Positions 46,829-58,858 of a stretch of 64,000 nt of DNA are shown here, piece after piece (the first letter of the stretch is position 1; every line of letters begins with the position of its first letter). The position numbers were made by a program, and so were the translations under genes. Source of the DNA: Diadema setosum (Eukaryota; Echinodermata; Echinoidea; Diadematoida; Diadematidae); assembly GCA_033980235.1 (NCBI GenBank), contig CM067067.1:32684451-32748450 (forward strand). The letters run 5' to 3'. A model generated the notes under the pieces. That model saw nothing but the letters and a program-made list of their open reading frames with translations, did not search any database and was not told where the DNA came from.

Positions 46829-49130
46829 ACACACGGAATATCATGCTTGATATCCAAAGCATTCAGTACTTGAAATAATATGAAATTATATTAAAACAGG
46901 ACAATATCAATACGAACGTTAAGCATCTCAAAAGCAAAGGGCAGAAAGTGCCTAGATTACACAAGTCTACAAATAACTTAATTCAATGCATTTGTCAGTA
47001 TTATTTTATGCGGGTGGACATAATATCTGACGCTGGATAATTTGTGATTTGGCATCTAGGTTGCACACTAAATGACAAGTAGGTGTACTTGGCAAGTCGA
47101 GGTGTTTTACAATAATTTTTCGGGATAGGTTTATCATTTCGCACCGTTAACGCTTGTGTCTTGACATCAAAATGTTTTGCTTTGAATAATTATGGGAATA
47201 ATTCCTTCCGAGGTAGTTATTCTGCGAAGCCGTTGCGGCTATCACACAGACATCTTTAGCTGAATATCATGGCAAAATCAAACTCTATTTCGGATGAGAT
47301 ATAATGAATGTGAATATACTTCCATTTTTGATGGAAGTATGTGAAGATTAACCCTTTGTCAGGGCATTGTTGTCATAAGTCACTCCAGCGCTCATAATCA
47401 ATTCAACATTTTTGGCGGAAATTGTGGGCAGCAGATTTCATTCTCTTAAATTAAAATAGCGACGTGGCCGTATCCCAAGAGTGATAGAACGAAAGGCTTT
47501 AAATATCAGGATCAGATGAAATTGCTTCATCACCGTGATATCAAAAGACATTTTCTTCAATGTATCATCTCCATGTCCAGCACGTTTGCTGATAGAGACT
47601 GCCTAAATGTTTGATTTAGATAAGTGATGACATTAACTTCAATTTTTTTTAAATAATATATTCCGAAATCCCATTGACTCCACACAAGATTAGGAGCTAA
47701 TGGGCTTATACAATGGAGGTGATACTGATTACAGTAACATAAATCCAGTTTTTGGATGATAAGGTAATAATAACAACATGCTGCTTAAATGTCTGCTATA
47801 TAGTCTGCTTCACTATTAGGATACTATACTGCTATGCTGTAACTCATGACACTTTCTTACTGCTTGCTATAAGTCAATAAGTTTGTTTTTTTAATGTTTC
47901 CTTTGAGTAAAATATAATATTTCTTGATTTCCATGAGAGAGAACACACTTTTAAAGTCGGTGTATCGAAAAAATTCAAATTTACTATCAAGGCTTCCAGC
48001 TTTGACATGATGGTCAAAAATTACGTTGAAGGCACGGGACGAAATCAATTCAATGTCAAACACGAGGGCGAAAAGAGAATAAAGGAGTGACGCAAAAAAT
48101 TGAAAATATATAGTAAAATCGCAAAAGTAAGATAAAAATAGTTCCTATTTTAGGTCGATTTTAGAGTACAGTTTCATTGCCGAGCATGGGTCACTTCTTA
48201 CTCTGAATCTTAAATATTTTTTCTTTTGTCAGGTTTAGGATAAGTAGAATAAAAATATATGCCAAAAGTCTGCAGACAAGGCTTTGGCGAGTCACGTGAC
48301 TATTTCGTCACATCGCTGCCTTTGCCAATGAGAGGAAAGGGACAAGAAGGAATACGGTTATATCGGATCCTGTTACAAGTGCTCATCTTGTTTGCAAAGG
48401 TCGTATATCGCCTCACTCTTCTTTCATCTCCTTTGGATATGAAACGGTGAGCCAAATCTCATTCATCTCAGCTTGGTCTCCATTTTCAGACTCTTTTAAC
48501 ATTTCGATTTTTGGGGTTGGAGATGACGGGGGAGGGTACAATTTGAAAATAATGTTGCACACGCACAATGAATAAACATTGTTAACTTCAAAATAATTGC
48601 TCAAGTGTTTAAAACTCGATAGACACAAGAAAACGATGTTGACCTGGGAGGGGTCATTATGGGAAATGAAAAAACACTGTGAGAAAATATAATTTATACT
48701 AAATATACCTATAACCAAGAGTGTTGCGGAATAAAACAAAAACCTGTCATCAAAGCAGCAACCCGTTGCAAAAGGTGAATATTCTAATATGATTAAGTTC
48801 CACTTTTTATCATTGATGGTTAGTTTGTGTTTTGTTTTGGTTTTGGTTTTTTGAAATATATTTGAAAGAAGGATAACGCTCTAAGAACTAGAACATTGTA
48901 GACACAGCACATCGAGGTTTTGTCTTTCGATTGGTTTGCTCTGTTTCGTCCTTTTCTCTGAAATGCAAAAGTATAAAGAGTAAAATATCACAATAAGCAT
49001 GAAAAAGCTATATTTCTTGAGAAAGTTCTCAAAGTTTCCTACATGAATATATTACCACAACAAAATAAGAAGCAAGAATAAGAAACATGGTCTGTTTCAA
49101 CAGACTATATTCTTCTCCTCTTTCTCCCAT
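46829..49130. other. AT-rich DNA without a supported gene
   Basis: A small hairpin lies at 47316-47340 (ATACTTCCAT arms, five-base loop). No coding sequence could be supported. Confidence 0.45.
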
Positions 49131-49330
49131 TCTGAGGACGCTGTTTTTCTTGCGACGCGATCTGGGCCGAAAAAAGCGTTGAGTCATGGTGAGATTAGTT
49201 GTCGCAGGAAGCCCGCCGTGACAGGTGGACAGATCGGCGGGCTACAGACAGGGGGCTTCCGCCCCCTGCTCCGACCCGTGTTCGCAGCACCGTCTATACC
49301 CTGGACCACGTCCTTTGCTTGCACCCCCAC
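49131..49330. other. GC-rich segment with two nested hairpins
   Basis: GCCCGCC (49211-49217) pairs with GGCGGGC (49236-49242), and CAGGGGGC pairs with GCCCCCTG around a TTCC loop at 49249-49268. GGAAGCCC (49207-49214) can also pair with GGGCTTCC (49253-49260), an alternative fold. A 68-codon ORF crosses it without known homology. Confidence 0.45.
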
Positions 49331-50353
49331 TCACCCTTTTCATCCTCTTTTGATCAATACCCCCCCCCCCCCTCTTTCACCTTGACATCGCAAAAGAATA
49401 AAAAGTATCTTACCTAATATTTTCCTTCTTATACAGTATCTGATTAGTCCATCCTATTGACTTTTCTTAGCATTTTTAGAGAATAAGTTCTATCATTTTA
49501 GTCCATATAAACTTACTTTTAACAAAAAGCAAAATAAAAATCTCAGGTGTACCTGTGAAGTTGTATCTTCCGTTGAAAACAAAAAGTTCTCTCTCTCTCC
49601 CTCTCTCAAACTAAAACTGAAATGATGTAAATGTTAAACAAAAGCCATTTTGTGATTTAGCTTTACTTCTATTGTTGTTCTGCTGGCATCTTAAAGATAT
49701 GTCCAGAAGGGGGAAAAACAACAACGTTAAACAGGAATGATTAAAGTAATATCCCGGGTGTGACTTTAACGTTTCAATTATGTTTGAAGAAATGTCTTAT
49801 TCTATCTTCATAGTATATTCTCAGTATGCTTTTATCGTATAGCTCTACTCGTTACACCACTTTTGACGACTTAAATCGAGCTATTGATTGTGTTCTATTT
49901 GATTCTTCCGAAAATTAATCTCATTTCCACATGACGATGTTAGAAAAAGAAGTATTAAATAATCCAAATATCCGACACCGGCCTTAGAAAACATACATCA
50001 ACGCAGTGCTGCTGTATGTGATTCATTGTGAAGTTATGGTCAAGGGGCCCTCAATTAGTGACTCTTTTTAACTAACCCACATGAAGCCAATAATTTGATG
50101 TAGGTACTGAACAAGTGCCAAGCTTGGTCCAACAAAGAAAGGTAGATGAAATTGAGTTACATAACTTGACAAGCCCATGCGTTGTTAATTTCAATTATTG
50201 TTTGATTAGATTGATCACTTTAGTTTCAGCGGCTCTTTTTTTTTTTTTTTTTTTACCAGAAAAAGTTGAGATAATATTACGTTGGTCCCTTTGCACCAGA
50301 GTAGAAACTTACTCGCAAAGTTACGGCAGTTTCTTGTTTTTTCCTTTACGTGC
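49331..50353. other. AT-rich DNA without a supported gene
   Basis: A C run at 49361-49371 and a T run at 50237-50254; nothing else recognised. Confidence 0.45.
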
Positions 50354-50357
50354 TTAA

Positions 50358-50716
50358 AGGCATAATTTACCATTTGCAGATGAAACAAAAACCCAGCATT
50401 AGTGCTTTAAAATAGTTCTGAAATGTGAGCTAGGGATAGAAACGACCACTGTCAAAATTTGAATCCGTATAATCGATGTTAAGTGTTGTTTAATACACAA
50501 AATGTGAACAATGGTTATAATAAAGATGTTTCCAGACTAAACCGTATACAGTTACGGTTTATGAAGAAAAACCCTGATATCTCCTTATACTTTAGGTTTC
50601 ATTGCAAATATTTCATACGGTAGGATGTTTTATGATACAGCAGACCTACACATATGCATCAAATGTGATATCTTGAACATTTTTGAAATCACTGCTCCCA
50701 AAGGTAAACTGGACCT
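50358..50716. mobile_element. second TTAA-flanked palindromic MITE
   Basis: The element starts AGGCATAATTTACC and ends in the diverged complement GGTAAACTGGACCT. TTAA stands at both borders (50354-50357 and 50717-50720). Near the centre TAAACCGTA and TACGGTTTA form a hairpin around 50550. Length (359 bp) and plan resemble the 27.5-kb element but the sequence differs, so it is a separate family. Confidence 0.65.
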
Positions 50717-51149
50717 TTAACAGCTCACTTGTGTTTTGCTATATAAGTATGAGGTTATTGTGCGTATGTGCAAGAGAGATAGAGAGGGAGAGAGAGAGTG
50801 TGTGTGTGCGCGTGTGTGTGCATTGACGACGTTTCTATGGACCAAATTTGTTAATTTATTTACTCTCTTTCGCGTATTTCCTTCGCAAATATCCACACCA
50901 ACTGTAAACTTCCATAAATCTTTTAAACAAAGATCAATGCTTGCAAATGATGGAAAAAAAATACACACGCAAGAAAAAACAAATGAAAAGAGTAGTTCAT
51001 GAATAGTCTTTATTTTCTTTGTTTGTTTTTGTTTGTAATCTAAAATAAGGCTCGAGCGAGGAAAGACAAAACCAAGTTAGAAAATACAGAGAGTCTTAAA
51101 TACCAGAAAGTCGGCTCATTAGATGTACATTGTACCATCTTTACGGGTG
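50717..51149. other. AT-rich DNA without a supported gene
   Basis: GA/GT-rich tract at 50776-50820; no gene seen. Confidence 0.45.
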
Positions 51150-51608
51150 ATGATCGTTGTTCCGAAAGTTCATTAATCCGGAAATGAAATAAGATTCGTT
51201 ATTCCGAATGTTCGTTATTCCTAAACACGAAAACTATGCATTCTTAGATGTTCCTTAATTCGAAAAAAAAAGACTCATGATATAAACATTGTGGCATTAT
51301 TTTGTAGATTCGTTATTTAGAAGGTTCGTTAGTCCGAAAATGAAATATAAAGTTCGCTATTACCAAGGTTTCGTTAATCCGAAAGTGGAATAAGGATCGT
51401 TTTTTTTTTTCCGAAAGTTCGTTAATCCGAAAATGAAACTGGGTTCATTGGTCCTACAATGAAAAAAAAAAAAAGAAAGGTGTGAACTAACGAACCTTCG
51501 GAATTACGAATATCATTTCGTTTTAGGATTAAGGAAAAACGAACTTTTTTTTTTCATTTTCACATTAACGAATCTTCTGAATAACGAACGTTATTTCATT
51601 TCTTAGGT
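51150..51608. mobile_element. foldback element of TTCGTTAATCCGAAA units
   Basis: The left half repeats the phrase TTCGTTATTCCGAA / TTCGTTAATCCGAAAATGAA several times (near 51198, 51310, 51369 and 51418). The right half carries its complement (near 51490, 51565 and 51580). The whole can fold on itself. Ends and target duplication could not be fixed, so the transposon class is open. Confidence 0.6.
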
Positions 51609-53356
51609 TGTCCCTGACTTTTGACAAACGGTAAAAACAATTATATTTCTCTTCTCAAGTCATAGCCAATCAATCAAGACTGACGAGTAAATAAGTTTAT
51701 ATCATTTTTAAGTTTTAGAGAAACAGAGAAACGGTCGTACCCCCTTGTAAAATAAAACAAACATGTCCGTCTCCTTAAATTTGATGCGTGCCATTAAAGC
51801 CTTAAATTCTCTCTGCGACTCACAATGTCCTTTTTTTGGGGGACGAGTTTCTGTGACTTTCACAAATCTATCTCTTGGGGAAGATTCATCGAGTCCCGAG
51901 CAGCCGTAAACCTCCGCTGACGCATCGGCCGAAGTGAAGTTGGAGAGACGGGCTGGCAGGCACGCGCTGTGTTTGAGGAAACGAGGAACGTCAACTTAGC
52001 AAAACACGAATCCTCCTCGGAGCTCATCGAAAGTTTTAAGTAAGACGCTATCAGTCTGACTGGGGTCACATACGTATATCAAAATGTTCTCACTTCCCCT
52101 AAGTGTTGCAAGATATTAAAGAAAATTTTCAACATTCAACTGGACGAATTGTATTACTTATTTTATACGGTTTTAAAACATGACGGTTTAATGGAAATAA
52201 TTTCCCCGGAAACACAGTGATATTGTTTTAAAATCCACTTGACTATTCGAGATCTTTATGTACTTGTTAAAATTAATCGATTTCTTTTTTTTTTTTTCAT
52301 TGTTTGTACAATCTTGGAGGAGAACGCCTTCGAAACATGCGTTTTATTACGTTGTCAGTCATTGGAACGGCAGCCAAGGAATGGAGAATATTATATGTTT
52401 TGCAGGTGCACTTATCATGCTTGTTATGCTGAAATGCAAAGCTTATGGATATGAAAAAAGGTATAACAAAGGCAATTTTTTTTTTCAAACAGCATTGCAC
52501 TCGTTCATTTCCTCATTTTGTTTTATCATTTTGTGGAAAAAATAGGAGAAACCTTGAGTGTTCCTTTCATCTCCATGAATGTTCTTAAAGGGTGTTAAGT
52601 AATTATCAGCGTTGCAAATTGACTTTAAATACAGTGTAATTAAACTTATAGGTCAATTCATCTTCTGATAAACACGAGTGTTGTTTATCAAATTTATATT
52701 AGTCAAACTGAATTGAAATTTATGAAACATGCTCTGCTTTTCAAGGTGATCATCTTACATGGATTACAAGTGTCCCCTGAAAGCATTAATGTCTCTGTGT
52801 ACATTCCTAAAAATATTACTGTATTTTCAAAGCTACTCATTTTTGTGGCAAATAATATGTCGTTCAAATAATACTGTGGTCTATCTGTTTTCAAACCATT
52901 TGGGTGTCGAATTCAGCTATAGTTTTGAGGCGAAAAATTCTTATCCCATGACAAACATCACTTTGTGGTGTAATTTTATAAGTTCGCTAGATCCGCTGCA
53001 CTCTCTCGTTACCAAACCAAATTGGCAACTGTATTCGAGCTGCCTCTTTGCTTTGCTTTGCTTTTTCTTTTTGAGTAGTTTGTCATAAGGTACAGAAATG
53101 ATTGAATACAAACTTATGCGAATATGGTACTAGCCGCACAATAATATTTGACTAATCTGTCTGGTTATGAGAACAGAGAGAAAGACATTATGGAAGAGCA
53201 TCATGTGTGTGTATAATTTCGAAGACAAAAACACATCAGTAGACCGCGATAACAAACAGAGCTTTACTTGGATAGTGTCTCAAACGAGGATAACATAAGA
53301 CCTTTAGTTTCAAAATCAAGGGTGTATCTCTCTCTCCCAAATATCATAGCAACTAG
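51609..53356. other. AT-rich DNA with one GC-richer island
   Basis: The segment at about 51880-52060 is richer in G+C and has an open plus-strand stretch ending GAGLIESFK-like before a GTAAGA, but a stop just upstream limits it. No gene could be supported. The rest is AT-rich. Confidence 0.35.
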
Positions 53357-53422
53357 CAATGTAATGTAATGTAATGTTCGAGGTCGAGCAATGTAATGTA
53401 ATGTAATGTAATGTTCGAGGTC
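53357..53422. repeat. two-unit minisatellite with TAATG repeats
   Basis: Two units of (AATGT)n are each followed by TTCGAGGTC. They account for a tyrosine/leucine-repeat ORF on the minus strand. Confidence 0.85.
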
Positions 53423-55300
53423 ACAGCACTGGCTGTTGACCCATGTGTATATGAAGAAAATCTCTCTTGTTATATTTTTATTAATCCTGTATGTACCATT
53501 AATGCCGGAGCTCTTGCTATTGCAGTTCTGGTACATTTCGATACCAGCATCATCAAGTTGGCGCACTGTCACGGACTATACCATGATCGAATCAAAGTAA
53601 TGTGTTGTCACCCCATAGTGATTATATATACATTCCCATTTTTTCCCCTCATTAAATATCCATGTTCTGCCTCCTGGCAGCTACAGCAGTCCGAGATGAG
53701 ACTGTTTTATTTGTTTATGCTGAAATCACATGGTGGCGCCAGTGTCGGTTATAATATAATAAGTAAAGCATTCTCCCCTCTCTTAAGCCTAGCGCGTATA
53801 CATTTTTATTATTATTATTATGCATATTCCAAAAGACGTCTAACTCAGAAAGTTTCATTTCTTCTGGTATAAACTTTCATGTGTTGGCGTGATATCTGAC
53901 CCCTGACAATGGCACTGCTCCTTTCTCTTCTATCCAGAGGTGGAAGAACTGTCTTTAATGTCAAGTAATTTTTTGTCGAATTTTGGAAAGTAAATTGCCC
54001 GATTGATATGAATTTTGTCCTTTTGACATTTTGCTCACCTTTTGTAAACTAAAATTACGTCTGCATTTTTAGTCAGACTCCTGATGTATTTGTGATATGC
54101 GTATACAACCTTGTACTTAGAAATGCGTATGAAGATTTTTTTTTTTTTCGTTGAAATTTATAGCATTCCGTTTTATCTTGAGTAACACAAATGATTATTT
54201 TCGTAACATCTGCACGAGAATCAGATCAGGTCTGTCATGCTCGAAGGACCGCTCTATTATTTCTTTTACTCGAAATTATCTTATCGCATTATCGGTGCTG
54301 TTTCTTGGCGAATGGCGAAAACAAGTAATGATCTTTCGCCTCTTTTCTTTTTTCTTTCTTTTTTTTTTCTCAACCAATCTTGGATGAGGCTGCTCCAAGC
54401 GATCATTCAATACGTATATGTTTCAAAAGGTTACAATAATTTTTCGCTGATTTGTATATGTACTTTGAATCAATATACTATTTTTTTTTTTGTTTTATGG
54501 ACCAGGCCTTACCTTGAAAGGACCTGTATACGGGTTGAAGTGGAAAAAAAATGTATACTAGTATATATTTTGTATATTCATAATGATATCTGCTTTTGTA
54601 TTCAAAGTAATGTTCAATATCCGAGTGTGTTCTTCCCTTTTGGTTGCCACCAATCATGTTTACCTGACACCTTATTCATGCTAGACGCAATCACACAATT
54701 ATGTTTTGCACCTGAGACAAACGTTGGTCACGGTTGCTTAGAAAACTGCTAACAGAGAACGTAAAATATTTACAGTACGTTGGTGAACTGTGCACATATT
54801 CATGTCACATAAATTCCCATTTTTTTCACTTTTGTGCAAGTGCTACAGCTGTATGCTATAAAACAGTTAATTTCTAATATTTGAAGTTTTTTACTTTAAA
54901 TATTTCGACTACACTAAATCTCCACCATTTGCTGTCTGCATGATCAGACCTCGCTCTCCTATTAATGTACACATGTATTTGTGTTAATATATGGTCTGAA
55001 AACGGTTTTTCGCATAACTGAAGTTACTATCGTATGCCTACAAGAAAACTTTATGAATGAATATGCGAACGCATGGAAACGTTTTAATTTTCGATGTTCT
55101 TTTTTATATGGATGCTTGAATAATGGGTATATATTTGATAAAAGTGTGGTTTAACTTATTCCCTGTTCGGTTAAATTCCTAAACAAATTTTGGTCAACTT
55201 ATTGCCGTTCTCACTTTCTTAATTTCCATTCCATTTCCTTATCTCCTCCTTGAAAAGTATTTCCTTCTGTAAAACCCCTTAAAGAAAGGGAGCTCACCAT
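53423..55300. other. AT-rich DNA without a supported gene
   Basis: ORFs of up to 171 codons occur but consist of Phe/Tyr/Ile-rich sequence with no domain. Several T runs (54136, 54357, 54481) are present. Confidence 0.4.
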
Positions 55301-55306
55301 CGTCAG

Positions 55307-55723
55307 ATGCTGAATAAGCATTTGCTTGGTAATAACATGAAGCTATTCTCTGGCCGACGTGCTTCACTCCTTTTGTTCTTGTGCATTCTATCGGGGGGAA
55401 GGCCTACTGAGACATTAGCCACGTTCTACATGTTGTATATTCATTGTTTCTTATATCTTTTCATTTTTGACACTCTTTGCACCTCACTACTCGTTAACAG
55501 CCAACCAGCTTTGTCCAACAATTCGTATACATACAAAGAACGCGTACCTTTCACAGTCACGCATGGTCGCTACCCACTATCCTCTACATTCGCTTTTATC
55601 CCGCAGTATTGCGTTAAGTTCCTGTCGTGTCAGTTTCTCTGTTGTGCCAACGTTAGCCATGGTTGCCCTCTAGCAGCAATGGCTCGGATAACTCCTAGTC
55701 AGAATTGCCCCTATTCAGAATGA
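55307..55723 (+). CDS. ORF upstream of the LINE ORF, function unknown
   Basis: This 138-codon frame ends in TGA that overlaps an ATG at 55720 (ATGA overlap). It is Cys- and Phe-rich with hydrophobic stretches. It lacks the zinc knuckle, PHD or esterase domains of known LINE ORF1 proteins. It may be 5' UTR sequence that is open by chance. Confidence 0.15.
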   Translation: MLNKHLLGNNMKLFSGRRASLLLFLCILSGGRPTETLATFYMLYIHCFLYLFIFDTLCTSLLVNSQPALSNNSYTYKERVPFTVTHGRYPLSSTFAFIPQYCVKFLSCQFLCCANVSHGCPLAAMARITPSQNCPYSE

Positions 55724-55762
55724 ATGACAGGATAGAAGATGTACCTTTTCACTCTATGTTAG

Positions 55763-58700
55763 ATGATGATTTTTTTGATTCATTTAGACCTGTTAGACCT
55801 GCCGGAATTTGATTTTCTAGATAAAGAAGAAGCTTTTAATACACGCTCATATCCTTTTGATGAACTAGTTGCGGACAATCTTAATTCTGCAGCGGAAGAA
55901 ATGCAGTATGATTTTAACGATCTGACTCAAGCTCCATTGTGTAATCATGTCACCTTGAATCAATTCAATGACATTAGAAAGGGTTTTGTGAAAGATACAT
56001 TTTCATTGGTACATTTAAATATAAGAAGTATGAATAAGCATTTTGAAGAATTGCAGTTATTGTTGGATAACCCAAATAACCTTTTATTTTCAGTGATAGG
56101 ACTCACTGAAACGTGGTTGTCTTCATGTCCAAAACAATCTTTTACACTTGAAGGGTATAATATTTTTGCGAATAATAGATCTGATCGCTCTGGTGGTGGA
56201 GTCGCTTTATATGTTCTACGCTGCTTTGAATGCACTGTCCTTGATGAGCTTAGCACAATGAATGACATTGTTGAGTCCCTTTTCATTGAGATTACTGTCC
56301 CCGGTAATAAAAACATTGTAATAGGTATTATTTACAGACCTCCAAATTCCAACAACAGAGACTTTTTATCATATCTCACCGAGGTGCTTACAAACCCTTT
56401 ATTTATAAACTCAAACTCTTTTATATTCGGTGATTTCAATATTGACTTGTTAAAGCATACAACGGACAACATCTCGGGAGAATTTCTTGAAACATTCCTG
56501 TCCTTTTCTTTCTTACCTCTTATTTCGAAACCGACACGCGTTTCACGCCAGTCAGCCACTTTAATTGACAATATTTTTAGTAATGTTTTAACCCTTTCAA
56601 ATTCGTCGATAATTTTATCAGATATTACTGATCATTTTCCAATAATGACGCACCTTAAATTTAGCCATATTAATAATACTTCACCCCAGCGATATTTGAG
56701 GCGTAAAGTAACCCAAGAAAATTTGTCTTCTTTTTGCGCTTCCTTGGATAATGTGAATTGGGATTGTGTGTTTGATACTGACGACATTAATTTGGCTTTG
56801 CATAATTTTATGGAAATTTTTGATAATCATATGGATATTCACATTCCTAAAAGAAAGGATAAGCGGGGGAATTATAAAACAACTCCAAAGCTTCCATGGA
56901 TTTCCAAGTCTATTTTACGTTCCATAAATAGGAAAAATAAACTGTTTTATGTATTTAAAATGAAAAAAACTGAACAAGCACGAATTAAATATACTTTGTA
57001 TAAGAATACTCTCACTAAGATAATACGTATTGAAAAGAAAAAATATTATTATAAACAATTAGAGAGATATAGGTGTGATATGAAAAGTACATGGAATGTA
57101 TTGAAACAAGCAATGAATATTTCAAATGAAAAGTTAAGTATTTCGAAAATAAGATTTAATGATGAAATTATTGATAATCCTGTTGATATAGCAAATGTTT
57201 TTAACACATATTTCACAACAATCGGAGAAAACCTTGCTCAAGAAATTCCCGATACTAATAAACATTTCTCTCATTTTTTAAATCGATATAATATGAATTC
57301 AATATTTTTTACCCCTACCACGAGGTATGAGATTACTGATATTGTATCTGGTTTGAAAAACAAAAAAAGCTCCGGTTATGATGACATAAGCAATATGATT
57401 TTGAAAAGTGTTATATCTTCTGTTGCGGATCCTTTGGCACATATTTTTAATTTGTCAATGTTAACGGGTGTGTTTCCGGAGCAAATGAAAATAGCTAAAG
57501 TTATCCCCATATATAAGAATGGAGATAAGTTAGGTGTTAGTAATTACAGGCCTATTTCTTTACTATCTTGTTTGTCCAAGATTTTAGAGAAAATTATATA
57601 TAAAAGAACGATGAATTTTTTAAAGATATGTGATGTTTTTACAAATTCGCAGTTTGGATTCCGAGAAAAGCATAGCACCTGTCATGCTTTGCTTAATTTT
57701 GTTGACAAAGTAGCACATGCTTTGGACAATCGGTCACATTTGATTGGTATCTTCCTGGACTTCTCCAAGGCCTTCGACACTATAAACCATGACATCTTAC
57801 TCTACAAGTTGTCTCATTATGGTATACGTGGGAAGGCCTTGGAGTGGTTCAGGAGTTATCTAACTGATCGCAAACAATATGTATTTTTGAACAATCATAA
57901 TTCTGATATGAGAGAACTGAAGTGTGGCGTGCCACAAGGTAGTTTATTGGGCCCACTATTGTTTATTGTTTACATTAATGATTTTTGTGCTTCGTCAGAT
58001 GTGTTATCGTTCATACTTTTTGCCGACGATTCAAATGTTTTTTACTCACATGAAGACCCAAATATTCTTGTGCAGACAGTTAATTCCGAATTAGAAAATT
58101 TATGTGAGTGGATAAAAGCAAATAAGTTGTCTTTGAATATCCAAAAAACAAAATATATGCTTTTTAGTAACACTTTAGATAATTTAGATATGGACATTTG
58201 TTTTGGTGACGCTGTCTTAGAAAGTGTTCCCCATATAAAGTTTCTCGGTGTTACAGTTGATAACAAACTTTCTTGGAAATTTCATATCGATAATGTTTGC
58301 AAGAAAATTTCACGTAACATAGGTGTTATTAATAGATTAAAACTGTCTATTCCTCAGCATTCGCTGTTAACATTGTATTCATCTTTGATATTGCCTTATT
58401 TAAATTATGGAATTTTGGTATGGGGAAACACGCATCAATTATTATTGGATAGGATTCTGCTGTTACAAAAGAAGGCTCTTCGCATTATTTGTAATACTGT
58501 CCCATATTCTCATACAGATCCTTTGTTTTTTGATAACAAGATTCTGAAAATTAAAGATTTGTTTTTATTACAATTAGGGCAGTTTATGTATACTTATAAT
58601 AATAATTGCCTCCCGTTTGTATTTAACTCCATGTTTATGCGCAACCGGACATACCATAGATACCCAACTAGACAATCAAATGAATTTCATTTACCTCTGT

Positions 58701-58858
58701 TAAGAACCTTGTTAGCTCAACAGACTTTTATTTATGTAGGTCCAAGATTCTGGAACTCCCTTCCTATGGATATAAAAAGTGCACCTTCATTGAATTCTTT
58801 TAAAACGAAATTGAAAATGCTTCTTTTGAAGTCTTATAATGTAACTGAATGTTTTTAA
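55763..58858 (+). CDS. LINE endonuclease/reverse transcriptase, intact
   Basis: The 1031-residue protein has no internal stop. Residues about 80-295 form an AP-type endonuclease: LNIRSMNKH (82), LTETWL with the catalytic Glu (115), GIIYRPPN (187), GDFNIDLL with Asp and Asn (223) and DHFPI (290). The reverse transcriptase spans about 575-830: NYRPISLLS (595), FLDFSKAFDTINHD (665), GVPQGSLLGPLLF, and the catalytic FADD near 752-755. The C-terminal part has FLGVTVDNKLSW and GPRFWNSLP…SLNSFKTKLK motifs typical of CR1/L2-like elements. The enzyme nicks target DNA and copies its own RNA there. The start at 55763 is the first ATG of the frame, but an out-of-frame acidic start at 55720 and a T7 run near 55770 suggest a one-base shift at the N-terminus. 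Confidence 0.93.
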   Translation: MMIFLIHLDLLDLPEFDFLDKEEAFNTRSYPFDELVADNLNSAAEEMQYDFNDLTQAPLCNHVTLNQFNDIRKGFVKDTFSLVHLNIRSMNKHFEELQLLLDNPNNLLFSVIGLTETWLSSCPKQSFTLEGYNIFANNRSDRSGGGVALYVLRCFECTVLDELSTMNDIVESLFIEITVPGNKNIVIGIIYRPPNSNNRDFLSYLTEVLTNPLFINSNSFIFGDFNIDLLKHTTDNISGEFLETFLSFSFLPLISKPTRVSRQSATLIDNIFSNVLTLSNSSIILSDITDHFPIMTHLKFSHINNTSPQRYLRRKVTQENLSSFCASLDNVNWDCVFDTDDINLALHNFMEIFDNHMDIHIPKRKDKRGNYKTTPKLPWISKSILRSINRKNKLFYVFKMKKTEQARIKYTLYKNTLTKIIRIEKKKYYYKQLERYRCDMKSTWNVLKQAMNISNEKLSISKIRFNDEIIDNPVDIANVFNTYFTTIGENLAQEIPDTNKHFSHFLNRYNMNSIFFTPTTRYEITDIVSGLKNKKSSGYDDISNMILKSVISSVADPLAHIFNLSMLTGVFPEQMKIAKVIPIYKNGDKLGVSNYRPISLLSCLSKILEKIIYKRTMNFLKICDVFTNSQFGFREKHSTCHALLNFVDKVAHALDNRSHLIGIFLDFSKAFDTINHDILLYKLSHYGIRGKALEWFRSYLTDRKQYVFLNNHNSDMRELKCGVPQGSLLGPLLFIVYINDFCASSDVLSFILFADDSNVFYSHEDPNILVQTVNSELENLCEWIKANKLSLNIQKTKYMLFSNTLDNLDMDICFGDAVLESVPHIKFLGVTVDNKLSWKFHIDNVCKKISRNIGVINRLKLSIPQHSLLTLYSSLILPYLNYGILVWGNTHQLLLDRILLLQKKALRIICNTVPYSHTDPLFFDNKILKIKDLFLLQLGQFMYTYNNNCLPFVFNSMFMRNRTYHRYPTRQSNEFHLPLLRTLLAQQTFIYVGPRFWNSLPMDIKSAPSLNSFKTKLKMLLLKSYNVTECF

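Noticed and set aside
51880..52070. Coding exon in the GC-richer island
   Set aside because: An in-frame stop lies just upstream, no clear acceptor is present and the peptide is unfamiliar.
53411..54752. ORFs of 153 and 171 codons
   Set aside because: Composition is dominated by Phe, Tyr, Ile and Leu as expected of AT-rich non-coding DNA, with no motif or codon structure.
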